From a virus: a stretch of DNA of 64,000 bases. Made by a program: the position numbers and the translations under genes. The notes under the pieces were generated by a model. That model searched no databases, had not been told where the DNA came from, and saw only the letters and a program-made list of their open reading frames with translations. Below are positions 1 through 5,495 of the stretch, piece after piece (position 1 is the stretch's first letter; every line of letters begins with the position of its first letter). The DNA lies in IMG/VR virus record IMGVR_UViG_3300047170_000049, positions 1 through 64,000 of that record; one strand, given 5' to 3'.

Positions 1-2
1 AC

Positions 3-98
3 GATGAAGATAGATTAGGCGTTGCCGAGTTCACAACACAAGTTTTAGTTAAAATTCCAGATAAGTGTCAGCAATTGGCGAGGCTTTTATATGGATGA
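3..98 (+). CDS. LLY-tail family small protein, 5' partial
   Basis: Only the last 31 residues lie in the window; the reading frame is open from base 3 and ends in LARLLYG. This is the C-terminal signature of the family filling the next 4.7 kb: an acidic amphipathic helix, then Leu-Leu-Tyr and a small or acidic residue. The codons for A-R-L-L-Y carry a Shine-Dalgarno-like GCGAGG, and the Tyr-Gly codons (TAT GGA) contain the ATG of the next gene at 91. Function unknown. Confidence 0.75.
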   Translation, partial: DEDRLGVAEFTTQVLVKIPDKCQQLARLLYG

Positions 99-342
99 GC
101 CAGTAATTAATCAAGTGTACCACTGCATTCAAGATGGATGTCAAATACTCTTCAAGGTTCTTGCTGCGAATGTTAATGAAGGTAATTGGACCGTGTATGT
201 TTATCGCAATGAACTCATGTCGAAAGGCTTCATTGGTGGTGAGGTGTCAATGTATCCATATGAATGGCAACAATTGCAGGCTGGAATGAGACATATGCGA
301 CCAGAAGAAATGGTTATGATGGAGCTTCTATATGGCGAATGA
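91..342 (+). CDS. LLY-tail family small protein (83 aa)
   Basis: Unrecognised small protein. The start ATG sits inside the last Tyr-Gly codons of the preceding gene (8-nt overlap) with GAGG about 8 nt upstream, so translation should be coupled. The body is beta-rich (YHCIQDGCQILFKVLA, WTVYVYR). An acidic helix (PEEMVMMELLYGE) follows at the C-terminus. The gene runs one codon past LLYG, so its overlap with the next start at 332 is 11 nt. No transmembrane segment or catalytic motif is visible. Confidence 0.8.
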   Translation: MDEPVINQVYHCIQDGCQILFKVLAANVNEGNWTVYVYRNELMSKGFIGGEVSMYPYEWQQLQAGMRHMRPEEMVMMELLYGE

Positions 343-574
343 TTGGTCATGGGCTGTGACAATTAAGAACATAGTGTTTATTAGCGACCCTCGTGTGAAG
401 AGTCCAATAATTCCAAGATATCAAATGGTCAAGTATCACCACAATTTAATTGGCCAAGCTGAATATAAGGGCAAGACGTTCGCATTAGGTGCCCCAGATG
501 ATTCCTTCATTCTAATGGCGTCCAGGGCTGATGCTAGGGATTTAGTCAATTTAGGGAGATTACTGTTTGAATAA
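332..574 (+). CDS. LLY-tail family small protein (80 aa)
   Basis: Unrecognised. ATG lies within the TAT-GGC codons of the previous gene, preceded by GGAG. The protein has hydrophobic beta-strand-like stretches (NIVFISDP, YQMVKYHHN, TFALGAP) and a short helical end, LVNLGRLLFE. The penultimate aromatic is Phe (TTT) rather than Tyr (TAT), so the overlapping start of the next gene becomes TTG instead of ATG. It lacks the VGD motif seen in many relatives. Confidence 0.78.
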   Translation: MANDWSWAVTIKNIVFISDPRVKSPIIPRYQMVKYHHNLIGQAEYKGKTFALGAPDDSFILMASRADARDLVNLGRLLFE

Positions 575-803
575 GTTCATAAACGGTGATATAATAGTCC
601 AAATAGCGAATGAAGAGAATGATTATAGCTACTTCTTCCGAGTGTTGAACTTTGATGGCAAAGATTATTGGCTAAAAAGCTTCATTCACCATTATAATGG
701 TGATGAAATGAAGGCATTCCCTTCAGGGCAAAAGGGCACAGAGAACTATTGTCGTAAGGCTACGGATGAAGAAGTAGCCATGGTGGAGTTGCTTTATGAA
801 TGA
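567..803 (+). CDS. LLY-tail family small protein, TTG start (78 aa)
   Basis: The start is a TTG created by the Phe codon of the upstream LLFE end (TTT GAA read as TTG), with GGGAG at normal spacing; no better start exists in frame. The N-terminus has an INGDIIVQI segment resembling the VGD motif of its relatives, followed by alternating hydrophobic residues (YSYFFRVLNFDGKDYWL). It ends EEVAMVELLYE, whose Tyr codon supplies the ATG of the gene at 796. Function unknown. Confidence 0.75.
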   Translation: MNKFINGDIIVQIANEENDYSYFFRVLNFDGKDYWLKSFIHHYNGDEMKAFPSGQKGTENYCRKATDEEVAMVELLYE

Positions 804-1068
804 ATCCACTTGGACTTTAAAATATATTGGGAAGCGCATCTTGTTTAGAAAGATTAAAGAAAATATTGAAGTGTCACCTAAGAAGGTGGGTCAGAAACGC
901 ATTCTATTAGATATAGGCGATATCGTTCGTGTTATCTCTTTAACTGATTGGCGACTGGATTGCATTGTGCGTAAGAATGGTGAGTTGCATGACGTGACTC
1001 TAGATTATCATTGGACTCGTGGGCTTCGTGGTGAAGAGAAAGCCTTGGCAAAGGTGCTATATGGGTAA
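796..1068 (+). CDS. LLY-tail family small protein (90 aa)
   Basis: The start overlaps the preceding stop by 8 nt, with GGAG upstream. The first 35 residues are lysine-rich and basic. Then comes the family GD motif (ILLDIGDIVRVISL) and a strand-rich stretch (WRLDCIVRKNGELHDVTL). It ends EEKALAKVLYG. The basic N-terminal extension is unusual in the family and could contact nucleic acid, but that is only inference. Confidence 0.8.
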   Translation: MNESTWTLKYIGKRILFRKIKENIEVSPKKVGQKRILLDIGDIVRVISLTDWRLDCIVRKNGELHDVTLDYHWTRGLRGEEKALAKVLYG

Positions 1069-1291
1069 GTGGCATAAAGGCGATAAGGTTGTTTTAAGTG
1101 CTAAAGGACGAAAGTACGGTACGCTTTCTAAACACAAGGACACGATATTTGTTGTGCAAATTGAATGGTCCGATGACACCATAGATTTGACGTATGAAAA
1201 TGGAGCGCCAGCTTACGCTAACATCAAAAAAGGTTTATTCAAGCGACTTAATAAAGACATAGAACAACTGATGAGGCTCTTATATGCCTAA
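1061..1291 (+). CDS. LLY-tail family small protein (76 aa)
   Basis: The frame is open from 1019, but the family pattern places the start at the ATG at 1061, inside the TAT-GGG codons of the previous gene with AAGG upstream. The protein then begins MGKWHKGDKVVL, aligning the GD motif near residue 8 as in relatives. The body is strand-rich (TIFVVQIEW, TIDLTY). It ends LMRLLYA. Looks like a small SH3-like barrel with a C-terminal helix; function unknown. Confidence 0.78.
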   Translation: MGKWHKGDKVVLSAKGRKYGTLSKHKDTIFVVQIEWSDDTIDLTYENGAPAYANIKKGLFKRLNKDIEQLMRLLYA

Positions 1292-1490
1292 TATTGACCA
1301 CGTTCCTAAAGTTCACTATGGCATATGGGATTTCACTCAAAGCCGTTACCGTACTATATGCCGCCATGAGCTTTACGCTAATGAGAATCTTAGAATCCAA
1401 CGCGAGTCATGGAGGCACGTCACCTGCAAGAAGTGTTTAAAAACATTGGGAAAAGAAGAATATAAGCTTTATACGTTGCTTTACGAATAA
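1284..1490 (+). CDS. LLY-tail family protein with Cys cluster (68 aa)
   Basis: The start overlaps the previous gene by 8 nt with GAGG upstream. Unlike its neighbours it carries C and H residues in a zinc-ribbon-like layout (TICRHELY, then HVTCKKCLK), suggesting a bound metal. It still ends KLYTLLYE. Here Tyr is TAC and no ATG is formed, and the next gene starts only after a 20-nt gap. The motif therefore persists without an overlapping start. Function unknown. Confidence 0.75.
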   Translation: MPNIDHVPKVHYGIWDFTQSRYRTICRHELYANENLRIQRESWRHVTCKKCLKTLGKEEYKLYTLLYE

Positions 1491-1510
1491 GTGTGGTATT
1501 ATAAATACTT

Positions 1511-1738
1511 ATGAACGTTAAAGAGTTTCAAGATTTATTGCAAGCTAACTCGTTAGCTAGTGAGAATTGGCTAAAGCAGCAATATCAATTGATGGAAAAC
1601 GTTTCATTAATGCGCATGTTTGGTGAGACCGATGACGAGCTTCGTCGCCGTATTAATGTTGAAACACAGATGCGAACGTTAACTCCAGAACAGGCCGATA
1701 AGGTCATTGCCTTAAGGAAATTACTCTATGACTACTGA
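1511..1738 (+). CDS. LLY-tail family protein, all-helical variant (75 aa)
   Basis: Starts 20 nt after the previous stop; the leader GTATTATAAATACTT is AT-rich and has no clear Shine-Dalgarno sequence. The product is predicted almost wholly helical (FQDLLQANSLASENWLKQQY, ELRRRINVETQM, PEQADKVIALRKLLYDY), so only the C-terminal motif links it to the family. The end has two residues after LLY, giving an 11-nt overlap with the ATG at 1728. Function unknown. Confidence 0.72.
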   Translation: MNVKEFQDLLQANSLASENWLKQQYQLMENVSLMRMFGETDDELRRRINVETQMRTLTPEQADKVIALRKLLYDY

Positions 1739-1985
1739 CTTCTTTAACGGTACGATGTTCTTTGGCAGCATTCCAATGCCAAATATTAAGGGTATGGCAT
1801 CAACACTGCCTTATCCTCCTACAACCCCAGTGAAAGAGATTACATTCTTTAAAGTTGCCGAAAAGACTTTTATGTGCAGAGACAGTGCTGCACACATGAT
1901 GGCCATATTTGGCGATTACACCTATGAGGGAATTGTTCAATTAGTAGATGAAGAGCTTGAACTTTACAGGATGCTTTACGAATGA
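1728..1985 (+). CDS. LLY-tail family small protein (85 aa)
   Basis: The ATG is embedded in the Tyr-Asp codons of the upstream gene with GGA before it. The N-terminal third is proline- and glycine-rich (MPNIKGMASTLPYPPTTP), then short strands (EITFFKVAEKTFMC) and the helix VDEELELYRMLYE. The terminal Tyr is TAC, so no ATG forms there; the Glu-stop junction (GAATGA) provides the next ATG with a 4-nt overlap. Function unknown. Confidence 0.77.
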   Translation: MTTDFFNGTMFFGSIPMPNIKGMASTLPYPPTTPVKEITFFKVAEKTFMCRDSAAHMMAIFGDYTYEGIVQLVDEELELYRMLYE

Positions 1986-2278
1986 GTGGGCCACAAGCTT
2001 ACGACGATAAGTTTGCCGTAGGCGATTACTTCGTTTACTACTCCACAAAGACCACAGAGCCTCAGTTTGTATGTGGTAAAATCACTAAGTTTGACGGTGA
2101 GCAATGGTATTTTGATTTTATTGATGCCAACGACGAATGGAAGCTCCACAACTATTTCCCAATGACTCCTGAAGTACATCGCTGGCACATACAGAGTCCA
2201 TTCTATCAAGAAGCATTCGTAGTGACCAAAGATGAAATGGAAAGATTCTCAAACCTATACAAGGTGCTCTATGCGTGA
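1982..2278 (+). CDS. LLY-tail family protein with FxVGD motif (98 aa)
   Basis: Starts by an ATGA overlap with the previous stop, AGG upstream. The FAVGDYFVYY motif lies around residues 11-20, followed by strand-rich sequence typical of a small beta barrel (FVCGKITKFDGEQWYFDFID). It ends MERFSNLYKVLYA. The Tyr-Ala codons (TAT GCG) supply the ATG at 2271. Function unknown; no membrane segment or catalytic motif seen. Confidence 0.8.
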   Translation: MSGPQAYDDKFAVGDYFVYYSTKTTEPQFVCGKITKFDGEQWYFDFIDANDEWKLHNYFPMTPEVHRWHIQSPFYQEAFVVTKDEMERFSNLYKVLYA

Positions 2279-2492
2279 ATGGGAAGTAGGCGACTGCTTT
2301 AAATACTTTGATGTGTTTATTTTTGTTGACCACATTGATTACGAAACTAAAGAGGTTAGGTTGACCAATGCCTTTGGTGGTTCAAGTATAGGCAAGCTTC
2401 ACGATGTTGCAGCACTTGCAGGTTACGGTCCAGAAACGTATCAGCTTTTAAGTAAAGGCGAAGCTTACCTTGCGAGGCTGTTATATGGCTAA
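2271..2492 (+). CDS. LLY-tail family protein with VGD motif (73 aa)
   Basis: The frame is open from 2232, but the ATG at 2271 lies in the preceding LYA codons with AAGG upstream and places the motif WEVGDCFKYF at the very N-terminus, as in other members. Alternating hydrophobics (VFIFVDHIDYETKEVRL) suggest beta strands. It ends GEAYLARLLYG. Function unknown. Confidence 0.79.
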   Translation: MREWEVGDCFKYFDVFIFVDHIDYETKEVRLTNAFGGSSIGKLHDVAALAGYGPETYQLLSKGEAYLARLLYG

Positions 2493-2697
2493 GTACGCTA
2501 TAATCACTAAGCAAACGTGGGTTCACGCAGGTAGATGGATTATGCCTGGTGAAGTATTTAGAATGGTAAGATTGAAACGAGAAGGTAATAATATCCAGGG
2601 CTTAAAGATTGGCCACAACGTGTGCGCAGTTCGCAAAGAGTTTTATAAGACCTTGGATAAAAATGAGAATGAATTAGCGGAGTTACTCTATGACTGA
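2485..2697 (+). CDS. LLY-tail family small protein (70 aa)
   Basis: The start is the ATG at 2485 inside the upstream LLYG codons, with GCGAGG before it; the 2470 ATG in the same frame has no support. The central segment is basic and strand-rich (GEVFRMVRLKREGNNIQGLK), then ENELAELLYD. The PGEVF segment occupies the place of the VGD motif. One of the shortest members. Function unknown. Confidence 0.78.
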   Translation: MAKYAIITKQTWVHAGRWIMPGEVFRMVRLKREGNNIQGLKIGHNVCAVRKEFYKTLDKNENELAELLYD

Positions 2698-3004
2698 CTT
2701 CCAGGTAGGCCAATGGGTTGTTTCTAAGAGCTTTGACGAATGGTACAACTTAGCTGCCAATATGCAGAATTTTGACCCAATAAACGCCAAAGAATGGTAT
2801 GATTTGGAATGGCCTAAAAACGTATTGAAAATAACCAAAGTAAGAGAAGCTGACCAATACGACGATGAAGGTACTGCAGCGGTATCTCCGTTCTTATATT
2901 TTGAAGGCTACGATAAGGATTGGAAGCAAGTGGGCTATTCATACCGTTGCTTTCGCCATTTAACCACGGAAGAGCAAGATTTAATGGATGTGTTGTTTGG
3001 GTAA
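2690..3004 (+). CDS. LLY-tail family protein, long subtype (104 aa)
   Basis: ATG in the previous LLYD codons (8-nt overlap), GGAG upstream. It begins MTDFQVGQWVVSKSFDEW and continues with an inserted Trp/Tyr/Asp-rich loop, then VLKITKVREAD. The protein at 4169 has the same plan (VGDYV, S..EW..L, acidic Tyr loop, VKVLRL), so the two are probably recent duplicates. It ends LMDVLFG; the TTT of Phe supplies a TTG start for the next gene. Function unknown. Confidence 0.8.
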   Translation: MTDFQVGQWVVSKSFDEWYNLAANMQNFDPINAKEWYDLEWPKNVLKITKVREADQYDDEGTAAVSPFLYFEGYDKDWKQVGYSYRCFRHLTTEEQDLMDVLFG

Positions 3005-3257
3005 GAAAGCGGTCCAAATGGGATTCGTTAGAATTACACAAGACTCTGAATACATCAATTCTTATAAGAAGGGGCAAATTAGTAGGCTCTACACTTCTGA
3101 AGATGATGATGGTGACCGAACCTATCACGTCATTGGTAAGTTTATTAAAATTCAAGGAAGTGGGAAGCCTTTATACCAAGGACTCCCAATACGACGCCAA
3201 GACTTTGAAGAGCTTACGGGTGACGAGTTAAAGCTAGCGGAGTTGATTTATGGTTGA
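2997..3257 (+). CDS. LLY-tail family small protein, TTG start (86 aa)
   Basis: Start chosen at the TTG at 2997, formed by the Phe-Gly codons of the upstream LFG end, by analogy with other Phe-ending members. Alternatives are ATG 2988 (adds three residues) and ATG 3018 (removes seven). The body contains an acidic loop (YTSEDDDGDRTYHVIGKF) between strands and ends GDELKLAELIYG. Function unknown; the start is less certain than in ATG-initiated relatives. Confidence 0.72.
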   Translation: MGKKAVQMGFVRITQDSEYINSYKKGQISRLYTSEDDDGDRTYHVIGKFIKIQGSGKPLYQGLPIRRQDFEELTGDELKLAELIYG

Positions 3258-3498
3258 GCACGTTTCATTTGGTAAATTGCCAAGCCGATATTACAAGTGC
3301 CTATTAGGTACGCATGGCTTTAACATGCTTAAAGCTTACGACTTTGACACACAAACCAATCAATACATCTTCAAGGTAATAGGAACTGGAATACGCCAGT
3401 GGCGTGATGAGTATTACACATTAGAGTCCATCTCAAGGTCAGGTTTTGATAAGATATCCTCAGAAGAGTATCACTTAGCGGAGTTGCTCTATGGGTAG
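3250..3498 (+). CDS. LLY-tail family small protein (82 aa)
   Basis: ATG overlaps the previous stop by 8 nt with GGAG upstream. The N-terminus (VSFGKLPSRYYKCLLG) lacks the VGD motif; the middle is strand-rich and aromatic (LKAYDFDTQTNQYIFKVIG). The end is SSEEYHLAELLYG. Function unknown. Confidence 0.79.
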   Translation: MVEHVSFGKLPSRYYKCLLGTHGFNMLKAYDFDTQTNQYIFKVIGTGIRQWRDEYYTLESISRSGFDKISSEEYHLAELLYG

Positions 3499-3757
3499 GA
3501 AGTTTGATATAGGTGACATTGTGACCGATGACGGTAAGTACCGCTGGGTGGTGATTACCGATAATCCATTAAAAGAAGATTTGAGCGACATTTGGGTTCT
3601 TCCTTACTCATCTAGACTAGAAACTTACGGAATGATTGGAATTTCCAATGGTAATTTTGGTGCTAAGTGGATGCACATGGCTGAGAACTTAGAACACGCA
3701 CGTTCACACCCAGGAGATAAAGCCCTTAAAGAATTAGTAGTGTTATTGTATGGATAA
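3491..3757 (+). CDS. LLY-tail family protein with FDIGD motif (88 aa)
   Basis: ATG in the upstream LLYG codons, GGAG before it. The N-terminus MGRKFDIGDIVTDDGKYRWV is a clear example of the family's hxhGDhh opening, followed by VVITDN and a Gly/Ser-rich segment. The C-terminal helix is KALKELVVLLYG. The layout resembles an SH3-like barrel plus a terminal helix; function unknown. Confidence 0.8.
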   Translation: MGRKFDIGDIVTDDGKYRWVVITDNPLKEDLSDIWVLPYSSRLETYGMIGISNGNFGAKWMHMAENLEHARSHPGDKALKELVVLLYG

Positions 3758-3962
3758 GTACAAAGTGGGTGATATATTTAAAAGCAAGAATTCTGCCACT
3801 AAAGGGTTCTTTGTGTTGCGGTTTATTAATACACGGACGGCTAGCGTAGAGTGGGACCAGGATAGCAATGTGGGCGAAGTAATGCCTGTAAACAATTTGT
3901 TTGTTTGGTACAGGAAGCTAAATCCAGAAGAGATTATTGCCTATAACGTGCTTTATGGATGA
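3750..3962 (+). CDS. LLY-tail family protein with VGD motif (70 aa)
   Basis: The start overlaps the upstream LLYG codons by 8 nt; no strong purine run precedes it, so coupling from the upstream gene probably matters. The motif YKVGDIFKSK is followed by FFVLRFINTRTASVEW. The end, PEEIIAYNVLYG, is less leucine-rich than in relatives. Function unknown. Confidence 0.79.
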   Translation: MDKYKVGDIFKSKNSATKGFFVLRFINTRTASVEWDQDSNVGEVMPVNNLFVWYRKLNPEEIIAYNVLYG

Positions 3963-4176
3963 TTTTAAAGTGGGTGATTGGATTAAACTACCACGCGGTG
4001 CTGTTGCAAAAATTCATGCGATTGAAATGCCTTACTTTTATTACACATTGGCCATGACCACTTCTTTAAATCCAAACCTAAGAAGGTCAGGTTTCAAAGA
4101 TTTATCCCATTTTTATAGGCACACGATAAAGCTCGAAGGCATTGAATTAGAAATAGCGAAGCTTCTCTATGATTGA
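3955..4176 (+). CDS. LLY-tail family protein with VGD motif (73 aa)
   Basis: The frame is open from 3937, but the ATG at 3955 lies in the upstream LYG codons and gives MDDFKVGDWIKLPRG, aligning with other VGD members. Strands follow (AVAKIHAIEMPYFYYTLAM), then a basic stretch and ELEIAKLLYD. The KLPRGAVAKIHAI segment resembles a KOW/SH3-type turn. Function unknown. Confidence 0.79.
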   Translation: MDDFKVGDWIKLPRGAVAKIHAIEMPYFYYTLAMTTSLNPNLRRSGFKDLSHFYRHTIKLEGIELEIAKLLYD

Positions 4177-4525
4177 TTACACCGTTGGCGACTATGTTAT
4201 GCCCATTAGCTTACAAGAATGGAAAGACCTTTGCCATAAGGTTGAAGACCGCATATTTACCGATGCTGAAGAAGACAATTATTACTACGACGAATACCCT
4301 CAACACCCTGTCAAAGTTTTAAGACTTACGCCACCAAGACCCGACATAGTACCTGAAGACCCATGGCGTGAGTATTGGGAAGTTCACATTCAAATGACTA
4401 AAGAAGACGTTCATCAGGAAGATGTGTATGATGATGGCACTTACGGTTGGGACTTATTCATAGCCGATGCGTTTCGTAAGGCGACTGAAGAAGAGTTGAG
4501 ATTGTACAGGATTCTATTCCAATGA
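4169..4525 (+). CDS. LLY-tail family protein, long subtype (118 aa)
   Basis: The longest member of the first island. It begins MIDYTVGDYVMPISLQEWKD and resembles the protein at 2690 (conserved S..EW..L, acidic Tyr-rich loop, P.VK/NVL). It has an extra acidic, Pro/Tyr-rich insert before the end EEELRLYRILFQ. The terminal Phe is TTC, so no TTG forms; the CAATGA junction supplies the next ATG (4-nt overlap). Function unknown. Confidence 0.8.
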   Translation: MIDYTVGDYVMPISLQEWKDLCHKVEDRIFTDAEEDNYYYDEYPQHPVKVLRLTPPRPDIVPEDPWREYWEVHIQMTKEDVHQEDVYDDGTYGWDLFIADAFRKATEEELRLYRILFQ

Positions 4526-4761
4526 AATTTCAAGAAGGTCGTTATTACAAATACACCAACGGCGACAACTACACGGCATTCTTCCAAGTTGCTGGAGATA
4601 ATACGAGGCGCTTTCGTATTAAACGATTTATGGAAATAAATCCTATTGGCATAGAATCATCAATGACTGGTCAATTCATTGAATATAATAGTCCGCTGTG
4701 GATTCACTCCATAGAAGTGGACAAGGACGAAGTAAAGCTGGCAGAGCTTTTATTCTTATGA
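4522..4761 (+). CDS. LLY-tail family protein, last of first island (79 aa)
   Basis: Starts by ATGA overlap. The opening FQEGRYYKYTNGD takes the position of the VGD motif, and the middle is basic and strand-rich (RRFRIKRFMEI). The end, EVKLAELLFL, is followed only by a five-codon ATG frame (4758) before the convergent minus-strand gene. It is therefore terminal in the array yet keeps most of the C-terminal motif. Function unknown. Confidence 0.77.
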   Translation: MKFQEGRYYKYTNGDNYTAFFQVAGDNTRRFRIKRFMEINPIGIESSMTGQFIEYNSPLWIHSIEVDKDEVKLAELLFL

Positions 4762-4771
4762 AAGATACTTA

Positions 4772-5233
4772 TTAAATAAGATTGAGTGACGAGCCGTTCT
4801 TCTGGGTGGATAGCTCATTTTGCATGAAAATCCCAATGAAGTTGGCCGTGAATGAAATGATGTCTTTAGCGTTCATAGACCATGAATCAGCAATGAACAT
4901 CGCTTGATAGATGGTTACGATAGAAGCACCTGATAGACGGTCAATGATTTCAATAGAAACGTATTGTTGATTGAAGTAATCACTCACACTGGATGCGTTC
5001 ATGATGTGGGCTCCATCGAGCCCACCTGAACCACGCATACGAAAGCCTGACATTGTGCCCGTGCATTGGTATGGGCCAGCTAATGCAATCTCTGCCGCAA
5101 ATGGTGAGTCAATGCCAGTGATAACCTTGGCCCCAACTGTGCGTTGATATGTGATAGACGTAGCGAAACCCACGACATTGCCGTTGATTTTAACCACTAC
5201 ACCTGCGCCTGTTTGTCTTTGTTGTAAACTCAT
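4772..5233 (-). CDS. Tail-tube-like virion protein
   Basis: 153 aa. The layout resembles the tail tube protein encoded at 50405: short Gln-rich N-terminus, GAGVVVKINGNVVGFATS, a GAKVITGIDSPFAAEI strand pair, YQCTGTMSGFRM, and late strands SIEIIDRLSGASIVTIYQAM (compare TIQIVDRQTGQAIF in the tube). This suggests a tube paralogue, perhaps a tube initiator, a terminator ring or a baseplate tube ring. It is the last gene of the left minus-strand tail block and converges on the plus-strand array with a 10-nt gap. Confidence 0.6.
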   Translation of the reverse strand: MSLQQRQTGAGVVVKINGNVVGFATSITYQRTVGAKVITGIDSPFAAEIALAGPYQCTGTMSGFRMRGSGGLDGAHIMNASSVSDYFNQQYVSIEIIDRLSGASIVTIYQAMFIADSWSMNAKDIISFTANFIGIFMQNELSTQKNGSSLNLI

Positions 5234-5234
5234 C

Positions 5235-5492
5235 TTACTTACCTGTTAGCATGTCCAATAGATTGGACTCGTCTTCAGTTAATGCTCTAATACGACCGTC
5301 ATGTAGTCGCTTGATAAATCCCACTAGGTCTGTAGACATGGTGACCTTCACCGTCCAACTTCGCTTCATGTGGTAGAATGGGATTATCTCCACATGATTA
5401 TCTGAGTGTTGCCATACGTTTACGAGCATGTCGTATTCGGTAGACCACATGATACCAATGAACTCATTCACTGCAGTCCAGCGCTGATGCAC
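5235..5492 (-). CDS. LLY-tail-like small protein, GTG start (85 aa)
   Basis: Lies between two virion genes with 1- to 3-nt spacing. The GTG at 5492 gives MHQRWTAVNEF. A strand-rich body ends in RALTEDESNLLDMLTGK, which matches the acidic helix of the LLY-tail family but has LTG in place of LYG, so it looks like a diverged member. Its insertion in a tail operon parallels the two members at 7084-7567. Function unknown. Confidence 0.65.
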   Translation of the reverse strand: MHQRWTAVNEFIGIMWSTEYDMLVNVWQHSDNHVEIIPFYHMKRSWTVKVTMSTDLVGFIKRLHDGRIRALTEDESNLLDMLTGK

Positions 5493-5495
5493 GGG

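Noticed and set aside
2814-3155. 113-aa minus-strand ORF in the left array
   Set aside because: Overlaps two well-supported family genes on the other strand and has no coding signals.
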